Origin: Diphasiastrum complanatum
Lineage: Eukaryota; Streptophyta; Lycopodiopsida; Lycopodiales; Lycopodiaceae
NCBI GenBank assembly: GCA_029204225.1
Contig: CM055095.1
Coordinates: forward strand, 71,894,535-71,958,534
Reading direction: 5' to 3'
DNA length: 64,000 nucleotides
Shown here: one piece after another, positions 1-12,600 of the stretch
How the letters are laid out: each line of letters opens with the position of its first letter
Numbering within the stretch: position 1 is the first letter of the stretch
Program-made: the position numbers and the translations under genes
Notes under the pieces: generated by a model
Databases searched by the model: none
Seen by the model: the letters and a program-made list of their open reading frames with translations, nothing else
Told to the model about the DNA's origin: nothing

Positions 1-784
1 GGTGTTTTGAGATATTGATGAACGATGCATTGTGATGTTTTTTGTAGTTACTTTATGACTTTTATTTTTTTTAAATTGATTTCAATTTGATTTTGTATTG
101 ACATGGACAAATGTATCATGATAATCATTTGTACCATATGTACCAAACAATATCTTTATAGTTTTTCTCTTGCAACTTGTCATCCAACACATATGAAAGT
201 ACGGTATCCTTTCAATATTATCCAGACATAGTCTTTCAAAGATCTTTACTTGCTACAATTTTGTAATGTAATAGAAGTAGCTAGCCATGACAATCTTCTA
301 TCTTTCCCAGTTTTTACAGTAAGTGGCTTGAAACACACAAGTAGACCCCAAGTGAGCTTTTTAATTAGTCTCTACATGTTCTATTTCTAGATAATTCACT
401 TAGCATAATGAAGTTTGGTTTCTAAAATTATTTCGATTGTCCTTTGTGTGACTACAAAAAAATGTTGCTTCCTACTACATCCCTCAAAGAGATGGGAGGC
501 GAGAATTCATTAGACCAATTTTTCATGATGTATCATTCCCACAATAGTTGCAATTACCCTACCTTCGGTGCCTTATAGCAAATACATTTTTGGATATTAA
601 TAAGATCCTTTAGTATTCATAAGTTACATGGTTTTCTTCAAGTATATTATTATTGTAACATGGTTGGGGCATTGTCCTAAGAGTACACAGAAGTTTCTGA
701 TCCATGTGGCATCTATGCGTTTCAATTTGGAGTTTACTTAAGATAGCCCCTTTGAAGCATATGACATTTTCCTCTCAAAACCTA

Positions 785-848
<64 letters not shown>

Positions 849-1639
849 GGGCTACAACTTTGTTTATGGTAGTTGTCATTTTAAATATAGCATAAAGTGA
901 TGCTTTCGTCTATTCTAAGTGCACCATTCACTGTTATGAATCTTTGTGACATCCTACATCCGTGGTTTGTCATTCCATGAACAATACCTTGGGAGGGTGA
1001 TATTATTGTATCAAATCCAAAGCCATCATTGCTCGTATGGTGGATATGTTTGTCAATGTTTAACTGCGAATTTTATTAGATTGGCAACATAATAAAACAT
1101 GAACAAAGCTATGAGAGACAACTTTTGAAGATAAAACTAAGTATGAAATTAGCTTGAGAATGTACGTGAGAGTAGAGAGAGAATATGGAGAAAAAACCAA
1201 GTGTAGATGCTCTTAAATCTCTTCAAAAAAACTAAGTACAAATGAGCTCTCTCTCACTCTAATAGTAGTTCGAGGTCCAAGAGTAGTAAGCATTGGATTT
1301 CTTACGTAACACCTCTAAATTTGATTGGTCCATTGAGTTGTCATTTCCTACATTGATTGGACCATTTTTTATGCATCTCTCTCTTGTGATTGGTCACATG
1401 ACAACATTATAACATCAAAATATATGTCACTAGCCCTCTATCATCATGCCAAATGTCATACTACCTTGTCCCTAAAACTCAAGTTTAAGGCCTATTGACT
1501 AGTCAAACTCATCGTAAATGATCTAAAGTGATTATTCCTACTCTCCACACGTGGGAACATGCTCCACACATGTGAGGTTTGTTAGATTTCTTATGCTCAG
1601 CCTTAAAGAAAATCATCAACTAATGAGCATCTTGCAAAT
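1..1639. other. Intergenic sequence without a recognised gene
   Basis: AT-rich sequence with stops in all frames. I see no exon, RNA gene or transposon domain. The only clear structure is the compound microsatellite at 789-848. Confidence 0.6.
789..848. repeat. Compound (CT)n(CA)n microsatellite
   Basis: About 21 CT units run to ~830 and continue directly into about nine CA units. Open frames across it reading Leu-Ser or Thr-His repeats are artefacts of the dinucleotides. Confidence 0.95.
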
Positions 1640-2173
1640 GGAAGGCCGAAAACATGATTTCGGACCTTCACATTTTTCTTCTTTAAGTTTTTCTTTATGC
1701 CTTAAATGATTTAAGGCACCTTCGCTTTTTCAGCTTCTCTCGCCTTTTTTGCACCTTCGCGAAAAATGCGACACAATGGCCAAGTGGCCAGAATGCCTTA
1801 GAAACCATGTTAAAGGAAACCATTTTTGAACAAAATGGCCATAATGCCCTAGAAACCATTTTAAAAGCACTTTCGCCTTTTTCGGCTTTTTCGTTGCCAT
1901 TAGTCTAAGGCACCATCGCCTTTTTTGTTGCCTTTAGTCTAAGGCACTTTCGCCTTCTTCGTTGCCTTCAATGTAAGGCGCCTTCGACTTTTTTTGCCTG
2001 TTTCGGCTTCTTCACTGCCTTCAGTATAAGGTTGGCCAGAATGCCTTAGAAACCATTCTTAAGGCACCTTCGTCTTTTTCGCCTTTTTCGCCTTCTTCGT
2101 TGCCTTCAGTCTATAGACACCTTAGGGATTTACACACCTTAAGTCTAAGGGCACCTTCAGAATTTGCATACCT
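1640..2173. repeat. Degenerate CACCTTCGCC array; its last part is the left arm of a direct repeat
   Basis: Variants of AAGGCACCTTCGCCTTTTTCG recur many times. The part from about 1907 to 2173 reappears, diverged but colinear, at 3468-3705, including the phrases AGAATGCCTTAGAAACCATT and GGGATTTACACACCTTAAG. The two copies bracket the copia integrase fragment, so they could be decayed LTRs or an older repeat into which the fragment fell. Confidence 0.75.
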
Positions 2174-3345
2174 TTAATGGTCAGAGGATCGAATTTGATA
2201 GACAAGACTGCACTATTTTTGACGAATCTAGAAAAGTTATGGCTTTCAGTAGAAGGTGTGAAAATTTGTACAAAATCAATCACTTATATTCTACAAGTAG
2301 TCAAGCTCTTTTCACTTCAACTTCTGAATCAACTAAGATGCTTTGGCATTTCAGATTAGGCCATTTAAATTCCAGTTGTATTCAACAAATGTCAAAACAG
2401 AATTTAGTACGAGATCTACCCTTTATAACAAATCAAATTTTTCATGTGAAAGCTGTAATTCCAGCAAGCATGCTAGAACTCCAGCCGCTTCCGATTTAGT
2501 TCGTTCTTCTAAAGGTTCGTTAGATCTTGTACACATGGACATTTGTGGTCCTATGCAGACCATTTCCACAGAGGGAGCTATCTATTTGCTGACTATCATT
2601 GATGACTTCTCTCGAAAAACTGCAACATATTTCTTGAAGAACAGATCCGAGATTCTCAAGTTCTTTATGCAGTTCAAGGCATCATCATAATCAAAGCTCT
2701 ACGCTCTGATGCAGGGGGGGGTCCAATGGTGTAGCTCAAAGGAAGAATCAGACACTCATCGCAAGTGCAAAGAGCATGCTAGCCCATGCCTCTCTTCCAA
2801 AGAAATTCTGGACAGAAGCTGTTACTACAACAACCTACCTTCAAAATCGATCCATCTCAGAGGCCCTAAATGACAATACATCTTATGAGGTGTGGACAAG
2901 ATCGAAGCCATCACTCACAAATATTCGAGTGTTTGGATGCAAAGCCTACTCACAGACCCCTGCTGATCTAAGTAGGAAGCTGGACAACTCCAACAGAAGG
3001 TCAATCTTCATCAGCTATCCCTCGGACCATCAGACATACAAGCTCTTCAATATGGACTCTCAGAAGACCTTCATGAGTAGAAATGTCATTTTTGCGGAAG
3101 ATCAATTTATCGACCACAAGGGGAAAGCTACTTCGAATTCAGATCCTAGAATCGACACCAACGGCTACGAACGACTCAGGACTGATCAAAAGATTGACAC
3201 TGACACGAACACTGACTCCGACAACGACGCAGTCCCTCAGCAAAACGAATCACATCAGAGGATCGTAGTTCAAACCAGAAGATCGAACCGATCAAGACAT
3301 CCTCCATCCCAAGTTACAAATAATTTGGCTTGCTACTTTGTGTAG
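2164..3345 (+). pseudogene. Ty1/copia integrase fragment
   Basis: Degraded piece of a copia polyprotein in shifting frames. In order it shows the gag-pre-integrase motif LWHFRLGHLNS near 2340, a partial zinc finger and the start of the integrase core (HMDICGP, TIIDDFSR) at 2530-2610, then NGVAQRKNQTL at 2725-2760 and the integrase C-terminal part with W-EA, RVFGCKAY and FISYPSDHQTYK to 3345. A deletion around the G-run at 2712-2720 removed the middle of the catalytic core, joining the RSDAG motif almost directly to the NGVA motif. gag, reverse transcriptase and RNase H are absent. The family is certain from the motifs; the fragment cannot be functional. Confidence 0.85.
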
Positions 3346-3467
3346 AAATCAAATGTTGTTTTAGAGGCAATGTCAACACCTGACGTTGATCAAAAGAAGA
3401 CCAATGCATCTTTTAACGAGAATGGTTTTATTCTAAACTTCACAGGCTCGAATTTTTTATTTTTAGT

Positions 3468-3735
3468 CTGCCCCCTTTAGTCTAAGGCACATTCGCCTTC
3501 TTCGCTGCCTCCTGTGTAAGGCGCCTTCGGCTTTTTTCGTCTTTTTCGGCTTCTTCGCTGCCTTTAGTATAAGGCTGGCTAGAATGCCTTAGAAACCATT
3601 CTTAAGGCACCTTCGCCTTTTTTCGGCTTCTTCGATGCCTTCAGTCTACAAGCGCCTTAGGGATTTACACACCTTAAGTCTAAGGGCACCTTCAAGATTC
3701 GCATGCCTTCAGTCTAAAGGGCACCTTCGGGTTTT
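3468..3735. repeat. Right arm of the CACCTTCGCC direct repeat
   Basis: Second copy of the sequence at ~1907-2173, with the same order of phrases (TCTAAGGCAC, GGCTGGCTAGAATGCC, GCGCCTTAGGGATTTAC). The copies differ by scattered substitutions and small indels. Confidence 0.75.
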
Positions 3736-3739
3736 TCGC

Positions 3740-4260
3740 ATTTTTGCTACATTAGCAGACCAACGTCGCCAACTTATCATCAATCCTAAAACAGGTGGAG
3801 AAACAAATATCCTAAGGGCGGTTACCACCTTTTGTATAGATGCAAAACTGGAGTAAATGGCAGTTAAGGCATAAGATATTTTTCTCTCGACACTTGTATA
3901 TATATATATATACTAGTTGAATCAAGCTCTGTAAGAGTTAATTGAGTTAATTGAATTTCTCTTTCAATCAGAGTTTTCTGTACCCAACGTTATCACGGTC
4001 AGCAAGCTGAAGTTATTACTTCAAGCTATTGTACTCACTATTGATATTAATCAGAGTGCAATTTTTGTCTCACTACTGCGTCGTTCATTTGCACAAGCTG
4101 TATGAATTCTTCTACCTGAATATTTCTGCTGCTAACTGTTGTGTTTCCATTCCTACACGCCGCGCTCAATCCTCGAGCTTCCGCTACCGCTCACGCCCCC
4201 ACGGTTTTACGACAAGATTTACATATGTGCATGAAATTGCCAAATACTCAAGCTAGATTT
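3740..4260 (+). other. Possible copia LTR end with primer-site-like sequence
   Basis: A TA-rich stretch (3898-3914) resembling a TATA box is followed by AACGTTATCACGGTCAGCA at about 3985-4003. This recalls the sequence just after the 5' LTR of some plant copia elements, and may be the remains of an LTR and primer site. No partner LTR was found, so the assignment is weak. Confidence 0.25.
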
Positions 4261-5599
4261 TGTCTGTTCTTCACACTCCTCAAAAAATAGCTTTGATGAG
4301 ATACTAGATCAAACAAAAAACTTGAGATACTTCTTGAGTGGATCCTTTGTCATGGATATGATGGGAAAACCAACCAATGGACCTGAGATAGCAGCAAGTT
4401 CACCAAATCCGTGAGAGGATTTCTTTGATGGAAATCCATTGCCAGTCTCCTTTATGAGCATTCCACCAATTTGCCACCATTTCTTTTTGGTCCCTCCATG
4501 CTTGAAAAAGATCTTGGGCTTGAAAACTCCACTTCCTTGAAAATAGCTGCACCATAAAGAGAAAAACCTGATGCCTCCATGCCTCATAATGACCATAAAG
4601 ATCAAGATCACAAAATAGACAAAAGTGTTGACTATCAAGATTTTGCATCCTAGCTTGACTAGTCCACAAACTATGAAAATTTTACATGATAGATCTAATC
4701 TTGTAATCAAAGGCTATCTTGATCTTATTGAGGCTTCTTACATGCTCAAGGATACAAGTGTCCTTTGTGGATGATTCACTTTTTCTTATGAGAAGTCTAC
4801 AAATTGCCTCACAAAATGAAAAAACTGATTGTTCACACTATGAATGACTATCTCATTCTTGCACTTACAAGATCCAAGATCATACATTTGATGACACAAT
4901 CACTTTCTTTCTAAATGATTTAGAACAAGATCTAAGCCATTAATGACATGAAGAAAGTCCTTACAAGAGGCATCATACAAAACTAGCATTGCCTCACTTG
5001 AACTTTGAGATGTAGAAGGGAATGGAAAAAACAAAACCTCAATATATACAAGCACACTCTCTCTCTCTCTCTCTCTCTCTTATTACAAATCTAAGTTGAC
5101 ATGTTGAACTTGAGATTTTTATACAAAAAATGGCTAACATAAAAAAAACAATACTCATTTCCATTTAAAATTTGTTATGCTCTTCCTAGATGAACATTTG
5201 GAAAAAAAGAAATTGAACTATTTCTTATATTCTTCGATGGCCACATTCTTTGTTACTATCATCTACTCTAGATTTAGGGTGGTTTCCCACTAGTGACAAG
5301 TCCCTTATGCTTTGCTAATTAGATGTTTAGATAATGGTAGACCCCAAACTCAATTTGGACCGTTAATGAAAGATTTGAGCTGGTAACACATTATACGTTT
5401 ATGAAGCTTTAAACATATAAGTGAAAGTAAAACTAAGCATATGCAAGTGCCACAAAGCCCTGTGCTATATTATAATGAGTGCGGAAGGTGTGTAAAGAGA
5501 GGTACAATTTTTTTACATGCACCTTTCAATAATAAAAAAATTTGCTTTCTAATATACTTTCAAGCGAATTGAGTTAAGAAAGGTGCCACAAGTTCTTTG
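4261..5599. other. Intergenic sequence without a recognised gene
   Basis: Only a (CT)n tract at about 5057-5081 stands out. A 133-codon minus-strand open frame at 4309-4710 shows no motif I recognise and is probably chance. Confidence 0.5.
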
Positions 5600-7132
5600 T
5601 AAAAAAGCAAAAACACATTTTACAATATTGGAAAATGACTCAAAAAGTGGGTAGAAACTCTAATATGAAGGTATCATTATTAAAACTGTGGAACTAAAAA
5701 GTTGATTGAGACAATGGCTATAAATTATTGTGTTGAGTTTTTCAAAATCCAACAAGTTCGAATATTTAACTTTTGTTTTTTTTTTAACCATTGATTAAGA
5801 TTATTTGGGAGTTCTCTTATTTTTTATATTTGGCTAGTTATGAATCCATGAAAAATGATTCAAAGAAGTGGTTTTCAATAGTTCATGGTGTTGAAGCTGA
5901 AAGAACTGATGGCTATCTATTATGGTTTTCAATACATGTGCAAAAAATTTCAACATGCAAAATCTTAGAATTGAAATTTGTAAACCCAATTAAATTGAAA
6001 ACTGATTTTGAATACATGTACCCAAAAAATCAGCACGCAAAAATTCACAAATTTTAACTTGTGTGATCTCAAATATTTATTTTCCACTTATTGCTATATA
6101 AAATGCAAATAGGAAATTAGCGTGCAACAATTCAGAATTTGAATTTTGTGTTCTCGATGAATCCTTACATGTCATCCCTCAAAAAAATTTGAATATTAAT
6201 AAAGTTGTTCATCGTAGTGAGGTGTATGAGTAGAGTTGTTGACTATTACCGGAAAGGTGCAAGCTCCCCTAGGCTTCCACTTTGGGTATCCTTATTGTCC
6301 CTCATGGGACGATTACCCACCTTTTGGGCACCCCCTTTGAGTTGCATCTCTTCTTTGCTCCAACACTCTAACTGGTTCCTTGTCTCTTTTGCTCATGAGC
6401 TCGCCGATCAGGACCCTCAGTGCACTAACAATCCATCACTTTATTACACCTTTTCCTATTTTCTTCACCTCCATCTTTGTTAGCTCTATGATTCTTCTCC
6501 TCTTTGTGGCTAAAATCTTGCATCGATTTCCTTGGGCTGGAAATTGCTCTCTGCTGTCCTGGTTTGTTGGCACGGCTCCTACAACCAACGGGCATCCCTA
6601 ACCCATCTCCTTAAGAATAAGACGTTGGTTTTTTTACATTTGTCCTCCCTCCTCTCACCCTCTCAGCATTGGCATTTTTTCCTCCTTTTGTTTATGTCCT
6701 CCTCTGATGTAGTTCCCCTTCGACCATTATCTGCCTTCGCCAAGCTGCTCAGCTTTGGCAGCTCCATCCACCTTAAAGGCCCTTTCGTTTTCAAAAATCA
6801 TGGGCACACCCTTTTGGAGCTCGTCTCTACTTGACCACTCGCTTTTATCCCTCCTCCCATTGGATGAAACTATATGGACTTTGGCCCCTTAATTCGCCTT
6901 CTCTCTTCTCCCAGCACCCTTGTTTGAGCCTCTGGCCCTAGCCCGCAAAGGCCTCAGTACCTTGGACCAGCTTGTTCATGTGCCTCCCTGTCAAGTCTTG
7001 GCTGCCGCCTCTTTGTCCCATAACGAGTGCTCTCTCCTGGACCTTGCCTCCCCCTTCTCCCCTGGCCTTTGTCTCTCCAAGGATCTCCCTACAGTCCTTT
7101 TTGGGTAGAAGCCCTCTTTGGACTCAAGGATG
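5600..7132 (+). repeat. Dispersed repeat, plus-orientation copy of an inverted pair
   Basis: Two blocks match the opposite strand further right. Block A (~5745-6270) matches the complement of ~17510-17975. Block B (6834-7130) matches the complement of ~16500-16832. Shared phrases include AATTCAGAATTTGAATTTTG and ATCCCTCCTCCCATTGGATG. Similarity may extend left to ~5610. The middle (6270-6830) differs between copies. The two copies face each other across the SmF gene. Confidence 0.8.
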
Positions 7133-7133
7133 C

Positions 7134-7247
7134 TTGCATGAGCGAATGAGAAACTCACAATGGGACTTGTCACCCCCACATGCTTCAGGCTTGCATGAGC
7201 GAACAAGAAACTCACAATAAGACTGTCATCCCCACATGCTTCAGCCA
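7134..7247 (+). repeat. Two-copy tandem repeat of ~57 bp
   Basis: GCATGAGCGAATGAGAAACT begins one unit near 7136, and GCATGAGCGAACAAGAAACT begins the next near 7194. Both run to ACATGCTTCAG. The duplication begins where block B similarity to the other repeat copy ends. Confidence 0.85.
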
Positions 7248-7419
7248 AAGCAGGCAAGGATTCCAAGCCTAGAGCGACCACTAAAGCTGCAGGTGAAGGA
7301 AGGAGAGCCACAGCTCTACCTCGATCAATGTCCCCATCAACCAACGAGGGTCCATAGCACAACAAAGCTCATTAGTAACACCTTGTTCCACCGCCATCTT
7401 TTCTCTCCGCTACTATAAA

Positions 7420-8607
7420 TTGATAACTCTTGTAATTGTATGTTGATTTAAAAGAGAAAACACAAAAACATATTGATTAATATTGTTCTCAACTTGAAAC
7501 ATGTTATAATATGTCAAAAGTTAAGTGGCTAGGAAAAAAGAGTTGGCACTTTGTAATTAGGTGTGAAATACATAGAATTTTATTATATTTTTCAATAGTC
7601 TATGTTCAATAAATTCTATACACATTTATGATTATTCCATTTTGATAAATTTTATAGCAACATGTACATAATGCAACTACAATAAGTAGTGGTATAGAGA
7701 TGTATTCCACCTCATGTACTAAAAAATAGTCTCTCACTAAGATTTGAAACTTTTTTATTGGCTCTCTTGATCATATATTACAAACTAGCAAGAATCTCAA
7801 AAATATATATCTATGTACATATCTATCGATTTAGTACAAATTAAGAAAATATGCAAAAATAAGCTAACTTTGATATCAAATTAATAGCCAAACTCGGTAA
7901 TGTTTTGATATAATTATGGCCCAACAATTACATAGATTTTCAATGCACACCGGAGTGTTCTTCCTACAATTTTGGTGTTATGAAAGTGAACTTTTGTCAG
8001 TGCAAACATGCACTTGCTTAGACTGTTTCTTTGCAAGATATTTGTATGGATGCATCAAAAATATTAAGTATCAAATTTATGATAACTATTCAAAAGCTTT
8101 TCAAGAGATGACAGCTTCACCTTCACACCCCTTACCGGACAAGTTTATTGATTTTTTCCTGAAACTACATATGCAAGGTGTATGTATTGGACAGAATTGC
8201 AAATACCATGATATCACAAGCTTCTAACGTTTTTAAAACCCGCCAATCCGCCCAGTAATAGAACTTCAGATAAGTCTTGATGGATATAACTAAGAACAGC
8301 TGTACATGATAGCAGTTCTCACCCTTAAATGAAAAAAACACAAACTTTAAAACTTACAGAAGCACTATCAGCTAGTTACTTGCGCATTATCAACATTCAA
8401 GAAAAGGAAGAGTTCCTCATATAACTTTTTGCCACACTGCCCAAGATTGATTTCATGGATACTGTGTTTGTGAAATCCAGCCATTGAAAGGATTATATTC
8501 CAAAGTTTAAATGGAAAATTTTACCAGAAATAGCAGATTTACTTCTGCACAACATGGTTGCCATATAAAAGCATTGGGATAAAAGGATGCTCAATTGCCC
8601 GTAGAAA
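7420..8607. other. Intergenic sequence, probably including the SmF 3' UTR
   Basis: No coding exon recognised. The SmF 3' untranslated region should occupy part of the right side of this stretch, since that gene reads leftwards and stops at 8608. I could not choose a polyadenylation signal. A 103-codon plus-strand frame at 7916-8227 has no family resemblance. Confidence 0.45.
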
Positions 8608-8665
8608 CTACTCGGAAATTTCCTCATCTTCAGGTACACCACGTAAGTAGAGAACATTATTGCAC
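8608..8665 (-). CDS. SmF: SmF coding exon 5
   Basis: Acceptor TACGAAG, then one base completing Arg, [18 protein letters not shown] and TAG at 8610-8608. Confidence 0.93.
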
Positions 8666-9607
8666 CTTCGTAACAATTCAACAACGAATTAATGTCCAGA
8701 AGTGTGATATAAAGTAAAAACTAAAATGAGCTTTCATTCAAAGCTTTATGTACAGAGTTCATGTTGACTTCAGAATTACATTCTCTCAGGACGTGCATGT
8801 GCAACTTTCCCTAGTGCTAGACATCACCAGTATTGCGATGCAGCAATGGCATTAGAAAAGCATAGTAAGAAAAAACTGGTATTTTGTATAATGTGATAGA
8901 CAATCAAGCAAAGAGACAAGGTTAAATAAAGTACAACAAGAAGATCGGATGCAAGATCAACACATTAGACATTTAAACTCAGAACTCTAAATAGGAGCTT
9001 CTAAAGACCTTTCTTCTCCCATGCAGAACACTGCAATCTCAATTCAGATTTTCCTACACAAAGCAGTGCCGCAACCCTTGTTTCTTACCTTTTTTCCATA
9101 TTAAGTTGTCGATTGCAACTGTGGTCCTTGCTTATGTACATCAATCTTTCTCTCTATTTCAGCTACATTCTTAGTCATATTTCAGTGAAATTTTGGATTT
9201 CCCCACTACAAAAGTTCTCCACTGCCATAATATCTGATGCCATTGCTAGAAATTTTACAGTTTGTTACATTTTTACTTCTATTGTGTCATGCCTGCAAAA
9301 GCTCGTGCATTTTTGTGACATGATAACATACAATAACATTTTTTAACCTTGTTCTTGCCTGCAGCACCATTGGTTGGACAATCATTTTGAGTTCCAAGAC
9401 GCACAACGAGAAAATCGTTCTTCAGTGTACACAGCTTGACATTCTCATCTCATGAAAACCCCTTGAACATCAGATGTGGACCACCCACATAGGTGGTCTG
9501 GTGCACAGTTTAACAAAATAACATATAACATGGTTCAGACCATAGTTGCAGCGAATCACGATTCGCTGGGTCTGCGATTCGCGGGTCGCGATTCGCGACC
9601 CAGAATC

Positions 9608-9651
<44 letters not shown>

Positions 9652-12600
9652 GAAAAATAGCTTATTGCTGAAATTTTTTTAGGGGATCAATGGTCAAACC
9701 AGCGTTTTGCCTCTCAGAAGTGCAGTAGATGAGGCACAAACAGATCTTATTTTCAGTAGCTATCCGGTTGTCATTTGCTCTGGTTTTCAGTAAATGTTAA
9801 TGCTACAGTTTGGACTATCAACTGTATGGATGATGATCACTTTTGCAATTGGTTCACTGGAGATGTGAGTGCAATGTACATACAGTTGGGGGCATAAATA
9901 TTGGGCCCTTCTCGGCGCGCATTTGGACCCCATTTTGATCTACAGGGGGGCGGTGGCATTTTTATCTACAGTGTCTATATAGCAGTAAGCTCTAGGGGGT
10001 TCGGGGGGCAGTAGCCCCCCGGGAAAGGGGGGTTTCGGGGGGCGGTAGCCCCCCGAGAAACAAGGGGTCCGGGGGGTAGTAGCTGGCCTTCCAACGCCCC
10101 GAGTGAAACACACTTTTTGGTGTTTCGCAACCGAAACAGTTGGCAAACTACACAATCATAATCCCCTCGATCAAAGCTTTCATCTGATACCCATATTGCC
10201 TAAAAAATTTCAAAAAAAAAAAAATCGATTCTGCACGATTCTGGGAAAATCCCGAATCGCGAATCGGAATCGTGATTCTGATCGCGATTCAGAATCGCGC
10301 TGCAACTATGGTTCAGACATCACCTTCATTTAGTTCCTGTCTGTTTTTGTGATCAGAGCTTCCTGTCTTTTGAGCCTTCATATTACCAAACTTTCCAGAA
10401 AAATATAGCTGTTTGCAATGTTAAAACAGAGATTCAACAACCACTCCAAAAGCTCAGCGATCTCAGGTTAACATGCTGAATCATGGCTTCATGATTTTTA
10501 TTCACATCACTTCTTGAGATATTATGACGGAGATTGCTAGCGTTCAACACATTCACGTACTGAGGTACCTCCTTTTCAAAATTACATGTTGCTCAACAGC
10601 CAACCTAGCTCAGGTGTCGAAACAAGAAGGATCTGCTACTGCTATCCATGCATACTAGCTACAGACCAATTGTATTTGGTTTTCCTTATCTTAGAGTTTC
10701 ACATTCTACAAACCTACAGGGACAACCCATTTATAAAAAAACTGGTTCATTTCTGCCCCCAACTGTTCCATTTTGTGCACTTTCACAAATTGAGATTGAT
10801 TATACTATTACCTAAAGATTTAAAAAAAAGTAATTTTCAAACTGCATGTGACAATACAAACCTTTGAGTACCACCCAATTGTACGGTGCTTGTTCAAACC
10901 ATTGATGTCATCCATATTATGCTTTTTGGTACTATTTAACCCTTGGGATCATAGAAAATCAAACCTGGGTGGGCAAGCCCAATTCGAGCACAATACACAT
11001 GTGGGAAGATTTATATTATGGAATAGCTGCTATTAAAACCCCATTTTCATCATCGGAGCTCATGGCAATCGCAAGCAGATATATTTGATACAATAAAATA
11101 CAAATGTTTGAAGCTTCTAATCAATCTCAAATGGAAAAAGCCAAAGTCAACCATAATAAAACCTAGTAAGGCAAGAGGAAAGTCAAACAAATAAGATTAG
11201 CTGTGTAGGTTATGCAACATCAGCATATTCAACCTTTGAGATCTAGTTATGTGAGAGACATTCTAAGAAGCAGAGCTTCTTGCAGTTCAGCTTTAACCTA
11301 TCCCACACAAATAGCTAGATATCCTTGAGATATTTAAAGGCATGTTAATTTTGAGCTAAGGTGAAAATTTACACGCCTCGGATACCTCGCAAGGATTCAA
11401 TCTTCGAGACCCTCAATTGCCTTACTAGAATCCTACTCTTTCAGAGAAAATCGCACTATGAACATCACTAAATAATATCATACCATATAAATCGGTTGTC
11501 TCTTTGTGTTAGGCTGACAGAATTCGGTAATGCTTAAATATGCAAATGAGCTACAACTTTCATAACAGCAGACAGTCAGAATTATCAACAGTATGCAGCG
11601 TTTTGAAAAGATGACCATGCTCCAAACCATAGTTGCCCGTTCCCAAACGAACGCGTTCTAAAATGCATTCCGTTCCGGAACTTGACCAAAAGATTTTTTT
11701 GAAAAATACGTATATTTTTAAAAAGGAAAAAAGTGCGAGTGAAGGGGCAAAAAGCCAGCTGGCCTGAAGGAGTTCTAGAATGATCTGGCTTAAGAATGGG
11801 TATTTTTTTTAACAAGGAAAAAAACAGTGATACTGATTTCAACCTAAAAAAATACGCTGGAGATCACTGGAGTCATCTACGCTGGATAGATGTAGATGGT
11901 TGCGAGATAGATGTGCGCGTTTGAGACAGAATCCAGTAGATCAGATTGAGACAACGTCCAGTAGTATATGGTTCATATGCAGGGGCCGGTGTCATGCAGA
12001 TGGTCAATCATTTATGATTAAAAACTATGAATACTCAAGGTCAGGATACAGATGCACTTGGAATCAATGTGGCCACTGCAGTTGGAGATTCTCATTAACT
12101 GAAATTGTTGGAGCATTCCAGGACCTGTTTATTTTATATTTAAAAAAAAACACTCCAACCCAGTACATTCCAGAACGTACAGTAGGTTCCGGCCAAAAAG
12201 AAATGGAATGGTTTCTAAGCTCCAAACAGGAGGTCAATAATATAAAAAAGCTTGTTAAATTACAGAATTTAAAAAGCTTGTGAGTGTAAAAACGAGTCTA
12301 CCTGATTAAAACTTCTCCTAGATTTCCTGAATATTGCCCGTCAACGTACTCCTCTGTACTTGCAAGCTGCAAAATAGAACATGCTATCAATGAAAATTAG
12401 TACATGAAGGACAGCAAAAAACTGAAGCATAAAAACTTTAACCACACTAGGACTAGCAATCTAGCCAAAAATAATAATACAACTCGCATCTCCATTGACA
12501 AGGTGGTCTTATAACTAGCAGCTGTAAAAATTACTATTGACTATCTTCAGAATCAAATAGTAAATACCTGCAAATTCATATATGAATCGACGGACACCAA

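Larger units (their letters stand above)
9541..10310. mobile_element. hAT-like non-autonomous element 1 (770 bp)
   Basis: Both ends read CATAGTTGCAGCG as terminal inverted repeats, and the element is bracketed by the exact 8-bp duplication GTTCAGAC (9533-9540 and 10311-10318). Eight-bp duplications fit the hAT superfamily. The subterminal regions are crowded with GATTCGCG-type words in both orientations. The interior has an (AT)n tract, a GC-rich block with two perfect hairpins (10003-10054) and no transposase. It lies in SmF intron 4. Confidence 0.88.

Noticed and set aside
704-895. Open frame of Leu-Ser and Thr-His repeats
   Set aside because: Product of the CT/CA microsatellite at 789-848.
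4309-4710. 133-codon minus-strand frame
   Set aside because: No recognisable motif; a start like ITRLDLS alone is too short to call copia.
7916-8227. 103-codon plus-strand frame
   Set aside because: No family resemblance, odd Cys/Tyr-rich composition, close to the SmF 3' end on the other strand.
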